Assembly (NCBI GenBank): GCA_019633985.1
Contig: JAHQWE010000035.1
Location: 1 to 64,000 of the forward strand
Length of the DNA stretch: 64,000 nucleotides
From: Acidiferrobacterales bacterium
GTDB lineage: Bacteria > Pseudomonadota > Gammaproteobacteria > Arenicellales > Poriferihabitantaceae
Reading direction: 5' to 3'
Part shown: piece after piece, positions 56,580 to 64,000 of the stretch
Layout of the letters: every line of letters starts with the position of its first letter
Numbering within the stretch: the stretch's first letter is position 1
The notes under the pieces: generated by a model
The model's input: the letters and a program-made list of their open reading frames with translations, nothing else
Databases searched by the model: none
What the model was told of the DNA's origin: nothing
Translations under genes and position numbers: made by a program

Positions 56580-57491
56580 ATGGTAACGCTGAAAGATTTA
56601 CAGTATCTGGTGGCAATCGACACACACCGACACTTCAGCAACGCAGCCGAAGCCTGCTTTGTCAGTCAACCTACGTTGAGCGGCCAGTTCAAAAAGCTGG
56701 AAGAGTATTTGGGAATTACGCTGGTAGAGAGAAACAGACATCAGATTATGATGACTCCTGCCGGGGAACAGCTCGCCGCCCGAGCCAGAGAGATACTTGC
56801 ACAAGCCGATGAGTTTGAACGCCATGCTTCAGCACTACTTGATCCACTGGCCGGGGATATGCATTTAGGTCTAGTACCTACCGTTGCGCCCTATCTGTTG
56901 TCAAAGATTATGACGAATCTATCCGCAGCATTACCGAATATCCGCTTTTACCTGCACGAACAGCAGACTCAGGTTCTGTTAAAAAAACTCGATCAAGGAC
57001 AGCTAGACGTTTTGTTACTTCCATGGCGTGACGAAATGTCTGTTTTTGATCGATTTGATCTGTTCGAGGAAGAGCTCTGGTTGGCAACGCCTCCCGATCA
57101 TCCTTTGCAACAGCAAGATGAGATACAGCTTTCTGATCTACAAGGCCAACATGTACTCACCTTGGAAGACGGCCACTGTTTGCGCGACGATACGATGCAC
57201 TATTGTTTTGCAGCGGGCGCGGACGAAGATCAGCGCTTTCGGGCGACCAGTCTCGAAACACTCCGATATATGGTCGCCAACGGAGTTGGCATTACCCTGA
57301 TGCCGGAACTAGCGATACTGCCGAGTGAATCGGACGGCGTTGCTTACAAACGATTCAGCGGTACCAGACCAAACCGACAAATTTCCGCGATCCTACGGCA
57401 AGGGTATCCACGCATTGCATGCGTTCGAGAAATCGTTCGGGTCGTTCGCTCTGCAATGGAAGATTCAGGCAAAACAGCACGATCTTCCTAA
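56580..57491 (+). CDS. oxyR: Hydrogen peroxide-inducible regulator OxyR
   Basis: A 303-residue LysR-type regulator of peroxide defence. The helix-turn-helix is HFSNAAEACFVSQPTLSGQ. The redox cysteines are C200 and C209 in LEDGHCLRDDTMHYC, equal in spacing to C199/C208 of E. coli OxyR. The following DEDQRFRATSLETLRYMVANG is diagnostic. The start ATG is at 56580; a CACCC/GGGTG inverted repeat lies just upstream at 56529-56544. The stop codon lies inside a shared hairpin terminator (57490-57514). Confidence 0.95.
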   Translation: MVTLKDLQYLVAIDTHRHFSNAAEACFVSQPTLSGQFKKLEEYLGITLVERNRHQIMMTPAGEQLAARAREILAQADEFERHASALLDPLAGDMHLGLVPTVAPYLLSKIMTNLSAALPNIRFYLHEQQTQVLLKKLDQGQLDVLLLPWRDEMSVFDRFDLFEEELWLATPPDHPLQQQDEIQLSDLQGQHVLTLEDGHCLRDDTMHYCFAAGADEDQRFRATSLETLRYMVANGVGITLMPELAILPSESDGVAYKRFSGTRPNRQISAILRQGYPRIACVREIVRVVRSAMEDSGKTARSS

Positions 57492-57514
57492 ATAGTCTTT
57501 CGACTAGACTATTT
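57490..57514. terminator. Shared hairpin terminator of oxyR and the EamA gene
   Basis: A perfect 9-bp stem (AAATAGTCT / AGACTATTT) with a seven-base loop, followed by a T-run on the plus strand. The oxyR stop TAA begins one base before the left arm, and the EamA stop TAG lies within the right arm. Termination is best for oxyR and weaker for the opposite direction. Confidence 0.75.
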
Positions 57515-58402
57515 TTTAAATCTTTCAGAAAGCCAGATACCCCCAAGCACCAAACAGAGCGCCAGCGCATGATAACTTTGAAAGGCTTCGCCTAGAAATG
57601 CGACTGCAAATATTGACGCAAAAACAGGAACCAAATTCACAAAAACTCCCGCCCTACCTGGCCCCAGGATCTCAACGCCCTGAATAAAGCAAAGCTGCGC
57701 GATGAACGAGGGGAACAGTGTAATCAACCCGATGATCCCCCACCCTCTCGGCGTAGGCCACTGCAAACCACCCGCGACAAACTCGACCACAACAAAAGGA
57801 ACAGAAGTCACCAACGCAGACATCGCCATCAAAAGAAATATCGCCATAGCAGATGCATTTGGTTTTTCCCTCAACCCGACTGCGTAGGCGCCGTAACAAA
57901 AACAGGCCAACAACATCAGCAAATCGCCGCGATTGATTTCTGAATGAAATAAGATAGTTGGATCTCCCGCACTGGCAACGATGAATACCCCCAACAAGGT
58001 AATAATGACACCGACAAACTGTAACCCGCTGATCGTAATTCGGTAGATGAAGAACATCCCTATTAGCACGAACACAGGAATGCCGCCTTGAATAATACCG
58101 ATATTGAGCGCTGTGGTACTGTGAGCCGCTGCGTAAAACAGCGCATTGAAGATTGTGAAGCCAATTGCCCCCATCAGACAAAGGTACCCGACTCTAGGCT
58201 TAAGAATCGGCCAATCGCGATACAACTTATGTCTGGCAATCATAAACAGCAGCAGTACCGCCCCCGCCCAACGCAACATCACCACCACCATCGGTGAAAT
58301 TTCACCCACCGCCAGACGGCCAAAAACAGCATTCCCACCCCAACACAGGGTAGTGATAACCAGCAGTAGATACGCTCGCGAAATTGACCCAGCAGTAAAC
58401 AT
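57509..58402 (-). CDS. EamA/DMT family transporter
   Basis: A 297-residue inner-membrane protein with ten predicted helices in two EamA repeats. The first repeat starts YLLLVITTLCWGGNAVFGR and the second has GDLLMLLACFCYGAYAV. Such carriers export amino acids or metabolites; the substrate is unknown. I use the ATG at 58402, 8 bp after azlD, rather than the GTG at 58432 that would overlap azlD. It ends at the oxyR terminator. Transcription probably comes from azlC. Confidence 0.87.
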   Translation of the reverse strand: MFTAGSISRAYLLLVITTLCWGGNAVFGRLAVGEISPMVVVMLRWAGAVLLLFMIARHKLYRDWPILKPRVGYLCLMGAIGFTIFNALFYAAAHSTTALNIGIIQGGIPVFVLIGMFFIYRITISGLQFVGVIITLLGVFIVASAGDPTILFHSEINRGDLLMLLACFCYGAYAVGLREKPNASAMAIFLLMAMSALVTSVPFVVVEFVAGGLQWPTPRGWGIIGLITLFPSFIAQLCFIQGVEILGPGRAGVFVNLVPVFASIFAVAFLGEAFQSYHALALCLVLGGIWLSERFKK

Positions 58403-58410
58403 GGTAATAA

Positions 58411-58737
58411 TCAGGTGAGCGAATGCAACCACTCTGTTAAAGAGTTCTCCGAAAGAAGAATTATCAGACCACCAAAAGTAGCGGCAACGATGTTATCCCA
58501 CTTCCACATCACAATCACGACAAAAACCAATGCACTCAGATCGATCAAAGAGCCGCGGTACACCGCGGGAACGATCAATGCCATCAGCGCACAGCCTGGC
58601 AACGCCTCTAGCACCGGGCGTAACCGACCTATATGTCTTAGCCGCTGTCCCAACAGATAGCCCGCGATTCGCGTCAAATACACTACCAGTGCGATCGAAA
58701 GAAGGACCAGCCCCAACTCGCCTGATTGTTCACTCAT
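58411..58737 (-). CDS. azlD: AzlD family membrane protein
   Basis: A 108-residue, four-helix membrane protein (LGLVLLSIALVVYLTRIAGYL start, then CALMALIVPAVYRG) that pairs with AzlC to export branched-chain amino acids in characterised systems. It overlaps azlC by 8 bases, indicating coupled translation. An EamA transporter follows, so three exporters are in one unit. Confidence 0.85.
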   Translation of the reverse strand: MSEQSGELGLVLLSIALVVYLTRIAGYLLGQRLRHIGRLRPVLEALPGCALMALIVPAVYRGSLIDLSALVFVVIVMWKWDNIVAATFGGLIILLSENSLTEWLHSLT

Positions 58738-59428
58738 TCGAACCCCCTAGCTGCATCAGTATCGGAATGATGCCAACCATTACGGCAACTGGAAGAATGA
58801 GATAGGCTTCCAATCCGACCATTGCCATCAACAATGCAGAAATTCCGGAAACCACCCACGCTAATTTGTGACCACGCCCTCCTTTGACAAACAACATCAT
58901 CATGCATGTCATAACCAACGGCCCCGCGAATGCCAACGCGCCAATATCAGCCCCGGTAAATACATTGGAAAACGCAAATCCCAACCAAACCGATGCCACC
59001 CAGCTCACCCATAACGCCGCGCCATAACCAAACAAATATCCCAGGTTATTGATTGATCTGGATGCTCTCAAAACCATCACGACACCTGGATCCGAGAGCA
59101 ATCCGAGGCAAACCAATCGTGTAAGTAAAGAGTGGCCGTCGATATGGTTCGTGATAGAGAGGCCAAGAAGAATGTTACGACTGCTAACCAGAAAAACAGA
59201 AAGCAGAATCGCAGAAACGGGCAACGGGTGCGACCATAATTCCATCGCCGCAAATTGTGCCGACGCGCTAAAAGTAGCTCCGCTCATGACCAGGCCAAGG
59301 AAGAGGCTCAGCCCGGACGCGGTGGCTGCTACGCCAAATAAAATACCGAACAAAAACGTGGAAACACAAAACGGAGTGGACTCCTTCGCTCCTAGAACAG
59401 CGCTTCTCCAAAATCCGGTTATTGGCAT
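58730..59428 (-). CDS. azlC: AzlC family permease
   Basis: A 232-residue membrane protein of the AzlC/YgaZ family. It opens with GFWRSAVLGAKESTPFCVSTFLFGILFGVAA, has SGATFSASAQFAAMELW, and the SSRNILLGLS block, all typical. YgaZH (AzlCD) exports valine and related amino acids in E. coli. azlD overlaps its end by 8 bases. A long-range GTGAGACCG / CGGTCTCAC inverted repeat lies directly upstream (59429-59437 and 59536-59544). Confidence 0.88.
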   Translation of the reverse strand: MPITGFWRSAVLGAKESTPFCVSTFLFGILFGVAATASGLSLFLGLVMSGATFSASAQFAAMELWSHPLPVSAILLSVFLVSSRNILLGLSITNHIDGHSLLTRLVCLGLLSDPGVVMVLRASRSINNLGYLFGYGAALWVSWVASVWLGFAFSNVFTGADIGALAFAGPLVMTCMMMLFVKGGRGHKLAWVVSGISALLMAMVGLEAYLILPVAVMVGIIPILMQLGGSNE

Positions 59429-59742
59429 CGTGAGACCGGATTGTTAACAGCATGCCTAAAGGTGGCGAGAAACAACATAGAGGCAGCGTGAGGAAGAATT
59501 CGCCTATTCTGCCTTTGACGACGATCAATCGCAATCGGTCTCACAATAGGGACAGAGAGTTTGCCAACAGCAAGGAGAAGGCAACAATGAGAACGGTACC
59601 CAATTCGGTGACAACCAAACAAAATGAATTAGGCGTTAACAGTTGCGACTGAAGCGACAACAAGCAACGTCAAGGGGCCAGCGAATACTGTCTAAGGAAT
59701 ACTACTCACCTGTGCGCATAGGAAGCCGCTCTGAAAAATCCC
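59429..59742. other. Intergenic region between the acyl-CoA ligase gene and azlC
   Basis: About 314 bp without a credible gene. It precedes azlC and follows the acyl-CoA ligase stop, both read leftward, so it should hold the azlC promoter and a terminator of the fad pair. A 9-bp inverted repeat GTGAGACCG / CGGTCTCAC (59429-59437, 59536-59544) spans 116 bp. A 66-codon plus-strand frame at 59452-59652 looks random. Confidence 0.45.
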
Positions 59743-61608
59743 TTAGTGCCCCTCGTACATCCGCTCGATCTCGGCTGCAAACAACTGGCGTATGACAGGC
59801 CGTTTTACTTTCATCGTGGGCGTTAAAATACCTTCGTCCACGGTCCATGGATCCAGAGTCAGGCTTACTTTATAGATATTGGCATAACCTGGAAAATCCT
59901 CTACCAGATTGGCCACGCGTTTCGTCACCCAACTACACACATTCTCAGCGCCAAAGTCTTCTTTTGTCGAGTTTTGAAAACCTTCGGCTACGGCAATTCG
60001 ATCCCAAGAGGGTTGATCAATGACAATAATAGCGGATAGGTAACTTCGGCCCTCGCCAACCACCATTGCCTGTTCAAACAGAGGGTCATCACAGATCGCC
60101 GCTTCCATATCGGATGGTGGTACCTTTTCTCCTGTGGCAAGTACGATAATTTCCTTGATACGTCCGGTAATAGAAATAAAACCGGCATCTGAAATGCTCG
60201 CAACATCACCTGTCATTAACCAGCCATCGTCGGTGATCGTCTCACTGGATGCTTCTGGGTTTTGCCAATACCCTTGCATCACACCCGACCCCTTGGCTTG
60301 AAGCTCGCCATTCTCAGCCACCCTTATTTGAGTACCCGTTAGTGGTAATCCGATACTGTCGGGTTTATTCTTTTCGAGTGTATTCACAGTAAGCACCGGA
60401 CTGGACTCCGTGAGACCGTAACCCTGTAAAATATCGATACCGAGCCCCACAAACACTCTGGAGATACGTCCTGCCAGCGGAGCCCCTCCGCTGATCACAA
60501 ATCTGAGATTTCCACCAAATCTACCGCGTACTTTGCTTCCAACCAGTTTATCTAGCACAGGAACGAGAAGCTGACTGACTTTCCAAGTATCTCTCCCCTG
60601 AGCGTGTTCGAACTTTTGCCAACCCCACTCTACCGCGCGCTCGAACAACCAGCGCTTCATCGATGAGCCCTCATCCAGTTGAGTTTTAATCGCACTGTAT
60701 GCCCGCTCGAAAATCCTAGGCACCGTGATCAGGATGGTCGGTTTGACCATAGCCATATCATCCAGTAACTCTGGAATAGACCGATTGAATGCCACGCTCG
60801 ATCCAGCCATCACATTTAAATAGCAGCCAATAGTTCGTTCAAACATATGAGATAACGGAAGAAACGACAGCATCCGATCAGTGGGGTAGACTGCGACGCT
60901 GTGCAAACCAGCAAATGCATTGGACAAAATATTTTGATGCGATAACTTTACACCCTTTGGCTTACCCGTCGTACCTGAGGTAAATACAATCGTTGCCAGC
61001 GCATCAGGGCCGGGGTCGTAAACCGTTTTTTGAGCAACCGGCTCTTCTGATCCACCCGCCAGCCAACCTGACAACGAAATAATTCGACTGTCAGAAATAG
61101 AATCTGGAAGCTTCCCATTTAAAACAACGATCCGCTGTAAACATTCCAGAGGTGTTTCGGCACCTTGCTCAATAGTGGTCCAGTCTTCCAGTGATTCCAC
61201 CAACAACAAGCGAGAGGAAGTTTGTTCAATAATATAGGCAATGTTATCGGCGCGATCTTCCGCATACACAGGCACGACCACGTGACCCGAAGACATCGCT
61301 CCCTGATCGAACAAAATCCACTCGATGCTGTTTTTTAAGCGGATCGCGACGCGATCACCGCGTTCAAGAGACTCTGATTCGAATGCAGCGCGCCATTGAG
61401 CCATCGCTCCACCCACATCAGACCAACTCCATGTTTTCCAAGAGTCTCCCACATATTCGAGATACGCATCCGCTTGCGGTGTACGCTTTATGCGTTCGAT
61501 AAATAATTCCGAAATGGAGTGAAAAACACTTGGATCGATAACATCCAGACTGCCGCTATCCGCCTGTAACGCATTGGCTGGGTATACCGAAGCACTCTGC
61601 TGCGTCAT
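59743..61608 (-). CDS. Long-chain acyl-CoA synthetase (AMP-forming)
   Basis: A 621-residue adenylate-forming ligase that activates fatty acids to acyl-CoA. It has the P-loop IVFTSGTTGKPKGVKLSH, the A5-type motif GYGLTESSPVL, the LMTGDVASISDAGFISITGR hinge segment, and IVLATGEKVPPSDME. Its length and the FAA1/FadD15-like second half separate it from E. coli FadD. It follows fadE by 2 bp on the same strand, so activation and the first oxidation step are probably co-expressed. Confidence 0.9.
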   Translation of the reverse strand: MTQQSASVYPANALQADSGSLDVIDPSVFHSISELFIERIKRTPQADAYLEYVGDSWKTWSWSDVGGAMAQWRAAFESESLERGDRVAIRLKNSIEWILFDQGAMSSGHVVVPVYAEDRADNIAYIIEQTSSRLLLVESLEDWTTIEQGAETPLECLQRIVVLNGKLPDSISDSRIISLSGWLAGGSEEPVAQKTVYDPGPDALATIVFTSGTTGKPKGVKLSHQNILSNAFAGLHSVAVYPTDRMLSFLPLSHMFERTIGCYLNVMAGSSVAFNRSIPELLDDMAMVKPTILITVPRIFERAYSAIKTQLDEGSSMKRWLFERAVEWGWQKFEHAQGRDTWKVSQLLVPVLDKLVGSKVRGRFGGNLRFVISGGAPLAGRISRVFVGLGIDILQGYGLTESSPVLTVNTLEKNKPDSIGLPLTGTQIRVAENGELQAKGSGVMQGYWQNPEASSETITDDGWLMTGDVASISDAGFISITGRIKEIIVLATGEKVPPSDMEAAICDDPLFEQAMVVGEGRSYLSAIIVIDQPSWDRIAVAEGFQNSTKEDFGAENVCSWVTKRVANLVEDFPGYANIYKVSLTLDPWTVDEGILTPTMKVKRPVIRQLFAAEIERMYEGH

Positions 61609-61610
61609 AA

Positions 61611-63983
61611 TTACACCGCCCCGACCGCGATCGGTTGCTTATCAACTCCATGTTCTTGGTTTCGGATTTCCTGAGGAAAGTCATCGACGTTGATCACCGC
61701 ATGCACCACTTCTCTGGTTCGGCGCAACAAATCAACCTCTTCAGTGCTGATCACCTGTTCATCATGCAACTCTGCCAGCCAGTCTTCAAAACCGATATCC
61801 GCTTCTTGCTGATACCCCGCTTTCTTGATCCGCTTGCGCAATTCGTATGATTCAATGGATAGCGCCAGAGCGTGCTCAAGTTGAGCCGTAATCTCGCTAG
61901 GGTTATCTGAGATAAATGTATCTTCAGTTAACCGGTCTCTGACTGGCCCAGGTTGTTGCAGCAGCTCTGCAACCGCCTGATCCAGCTTGTCGTTGGGTAA
62001 GTGAATATAGCGACCGGTGGGAAAGATCGTCGCCCGCAAAACTGGGCCGACAAAAGGCATGGGGAAATTCCGCAGAATTCCATCAATCGCCTCTTGCACC
62101 TGATACAGCGAATACTGGCATGCCCAGTCCAGCAGCGGCTGTTCATTGATGTCCTCACCATTGTCCTTGAACCTCTTGAGCGCTGAGGAAGCAAGATATA
62201 AATTGCTCAATGCATCAGCAAATCTGCCGGACAGCATCTCTTTGCGTTTCAATGCACCACCTAAAATCATCAGGGTAATATCAGATAGCCAGGCAAAAGA
62301 CGCACTGAGATGATCGATTTGGCGACTATATCGAAGAATTGCACCCTGCCCGGTTCCTTTCGCGAGATATCCTCTACTCGCACCATAGCCTACTGATCTC
62401 AGGCAGTTACCGATCACATACTTAATATGGTCAGCCATCGTCCTGTCAAAGTCCTCCTTGCCTTGTTCTTCATCAGCGTTGTTTACTGCATGTACTTCCT
62501 TGAGCAAAAAAGGATGGCAGCGCATTGCACCTTGGCCGAAAATTATCAAGCTACGAGTGAGAATATTAGCGCCTTCCACGGTAATGCCAATCGGAATTTG
62601 TTGGTAAGCGCGGGCAAGATAATTTCCAGGACCCATACAAATTGCTTTACCACCATGCAGATCCATCGCATGGTTCACAACAATGCGTGAAAGATCCGTA
62701 CATTGTTGTTTTACGATCGCCGACAATATTGCAGGTTTTTCGCCAATTTCCAACGCACTCGTCACAACTATTCGACCTGCATCCAGCAGGTAGGTAAGCC
62801 CACCGATACCTGCCAGCGCTTCCTCGATGCCTTCGAACTTTCCAATTTCGATTCCAAACTGTTCGCGCACACGGGAATAAGCGCCACTGGTTCGAACCGC
62901 GAGCTTAGCCGCCCCTGCTCCGGCAGCGGGTAGAGAGATACCTCGGCCTGCAGCCAGTGATTCCATCAACATTTTCCAGCCTTTGCCGATTTGTTCCTGG
63001 CCTCCGATGACCCACTCCATGGGCACAAAAACATCTTCTCCCCAGTTTGGACCGTTCTGAAATGCCGCATTCAGAGGTAAATGCCGCGTACCAATAGAAA
63101 CACCTTCGGTATCGGTGGGGATGAGTACACAGGTAATTCCCAAATCGTATTCATCGCTAAGCAGTTTATCCGGATCATAAGCTTTGAAAGCGAGACCTAA
63201 TAGCGTGGAGACCGGACCCAGCGTGATATATCGCTTTTCCCAGTTAATTCGAAACCCGAGGGTTTCAACCCCGTCAACAATTTGCTTACAAACCACGCCA
63301 CTATCAGGCATGCTTCCCGCATCAGATCCTGCCCACGGATTAGTAAGACCAAAACAGGGGACTTCTGTGCCAACCGCTAGACGCGGCAGGTAATAGTTCT
63401 TTTGCTCTTCGGTACCATAGTGATACAGTAATTCGGCTGGTCCAAGTGAGTTCGGCACCATCACAGTTACTGCTGTCGTACCACTTCGTGTTGACAGTTT
63501 TTGCACGATACACGACTGCGCATAAGCGCTGAAACCTAAACCCCCATAGTCTTTCGACGCGTTCAACGCAAAGAAACGTTGATCCTTGATGTATTGCCAG
63601 ACTTCCGGAGGCAAATCATTGCGGTGATGGCTAATATCCCAATCGTCCGACATATCGCACAACTCTTCTACCGGCCCTTCAATGAACGCACGTTCCTCGG
63701 CGTTGAGTTCAGGTTTCGGCAAAGACATTAGTTTATTCCAGTCTGGCTTACCAGCAAAGAGTTCCGCATCCCACCAAACCGTGCCGGCATCAATCGCTTC
63801 TTGCTCAGTTTGTGATATTGGTGGCATAGTACTTTTAACCATGCGGTAAAGCGGGCCGGTGATAAACCTGTTTCTCAAACCGGGGGCGTAGTACAACGTT
63901 ACCAACAAAGGAATTGTGATCAATAACAATATGATCGATAACAACGCATTGGTCGCACCAGATACAAGTCCCAATGCCATCAC
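61611..63983 (-). CDS. fadE: Acyl-CoA dehydrogenase FadE (N-terminus close to the window edge)
   Basis: First dehydrogenation step of beta-oxidation, at the inner membrane. The 790 residues seen align with E. coli FadE (814). They include an N-terminal membrane segment, PPISQTEQEAIDAGTVWW, the FAD-linked core (FGLTNPWAGSDAG), the catalytic-glutamate region ITVEGANILTRSL, and a C-terminal DUF1974-type extension ending in INVDDFPQEI. A GTG-ATG pair at 63980-63983 can start it, but the frame stays open to the window end. About 20 N-terminal residues found in E. coli may be missing, so the true start may lie outside. The acyl-CoA ligase follows by 2 bp. Confidence 0.9.
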   Translation of the reverse strand: MMALGLVSGATNALLSIILLLITIPLLVTLYYAPGLRNRFITGPLYRMVKSTMPPISQTEQEAIDAGTVWWDAELFAGKPDWNKLMSLPKPELNAEERAFIEGPVEELCDMSDDWDISHHRNDLPPEVWQYIKDQRFFALNASKDYGGLGFSAYAQSCIVQKLSTRSGTTAVTVMVPNSLGPAELLYHYGTEEQKNYYLPRLAVGTEVPCFGLTNPWAGSDAGSMPDSGVVCKQIVDGVETLGFRINWEKRYITLGPVSTLLGLAFKAYDPDKLLSDEYDLGITCVLIPTDTEGVSIGTRHLPLNAAFQNGPNWGEDVFVPMEWVIGGQEQIGKGWKMLMESLAAGRGISLPAAGAGAAKLAVRTSGAYSRVREQFGIEIGKFEGIEEALAGIGGLTYLLDAGRIVVTSALEIGEKPAILSAIVKQQCTDLSRIVVNHAMDLHGGKAICMGPGNYLARAYQQIPIGITVEGANILTRSLIIFGQGAMRCHPFLLKEVHAVNNADEEQGKEDFDRTMADHIKYVIGNCLRSVGYGASRGYLAKGTGQGAILRYSRQIDHLSASFAWLSDITLMILGGALKRKEMLSGRFADALSNLYLASSALKRFKDNGEDINEQPLLDWACQYSLYQVQEAIDGILRNFPMPFVGPVLRATIFPTGRYIHLPNDKLDQAVAELLQQPGPVRDRLTEDTFISDNPSEITAQLEHALALSIESYELRKRIKKAGYQQEADIGFEDWLAELHDEQVISTEEVDLLRRTREVVHAVINVDDFPQEIRNQEHGVDKQPIAVGAV

Positions 63984-64000
63984 AACACTGGTGACAATTA

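Noticed and set aside
59452-59652. 66-codon frame between the ligase gene and azlC
   Set aside because: No ribosome-binding site, no recognisable domain, and random composition.

Overview
This 64 kb window looks like one contiguous piece of a gammaproteobacterial chromosome. Its gene orders resemble those of Pseudomonas and its relatives: smc-zipA-ligA, tmk-holB-pilZ-tatD, plsX-fabH-fabG-acpP-fabF, clpS-clpA, and a single oxyR. A true SMC protein is present, where enterics and vibrios carry MukB. I infer a free-living, probably marine or water-associated heterotroph from the lipid-catabolism genes (fadE, an acyl-CoA ligase, crotonase, prpE), the single-chain ATP sulfurylase, the RND efflux operon and the chromate genes. 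No species can be named from the sequence alone. I found no rRNA or tRNA gene, insertion sequence, phage gene, plasmid origin or CRISPR array. Both window edges cut into genes or may do so: a GMC oxidoreductase on the left and fadE on the right.

Layout. 1-7.8 kb is metabolic: the tail of a GMC oxidoreductase, a DegV lipid-binding protein, a membrane acyltransferase, gshB, prpE, a crotonase and an MFS carrier. 7.8-11.5 kb is protein quality control and iron-sulfur or redox upkeep: clpA, clpS, an A-type Fe-S carrier and yggX. 11.6-21.2 kb is a long minus-strand core block (rpmF, plsX, fabH, fabG, acpP, fabF, mltG, tmk, holB, pilZ, tatD) for fatty acid and phospholipid synthesis, cell wall, replication and pili. 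It is read from a near-consensus promoter at 21.2 kb and broken by a strong terminator after acpP. fabD, pabC and yceD are missing from their usual places. 21.4-25.3 kb runs on the plus strand: aroG-type DAHP synthase, sat, trxB and an Smr protein. 25.3-35.6 kb runs on the minus strand: smc, zipA, ligA, a glutaredoxin-like protein, a D-lactate dehydrogenase-type flavoprotein and alkB. The ZipA is unusually long and seems to carry two tandem C-terminal domains.

35.8-45.0 kb is an envelope-stress locus: the fatty acid cis/trans isomerase cti, then a three-gene RND efflux operon whose TolC-like channel is fused to a periplasmic substrate-binding-protein-like domain. This fusion is the most unusual protein in the window. 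45.1-47.0 kb holds an ECF sigma factor with its membrane anti-sigma protein, divergent from a small secreted DUF4399 protein. 47.1-48.7 kb has lgt and a secreted DUF4124 protein.

49.1-56.0 kb combines a YyaL-type thioredoxin-domain protein, the AmmeMemoRadiSam system (a fused Memo-AMMECR1 protein and its radical SAM partner) and a chromate module (chrB-chrA) placed between the two AmmeMemoRadiSam genes. hspQ and oxyR follow, and oxyR shares a hairpin terminator with the convergent EamA transporter. AzlCD exporter genes come next, and the window ends with a beta-oxidation pair, an acyl-CoA ligase and fadE.
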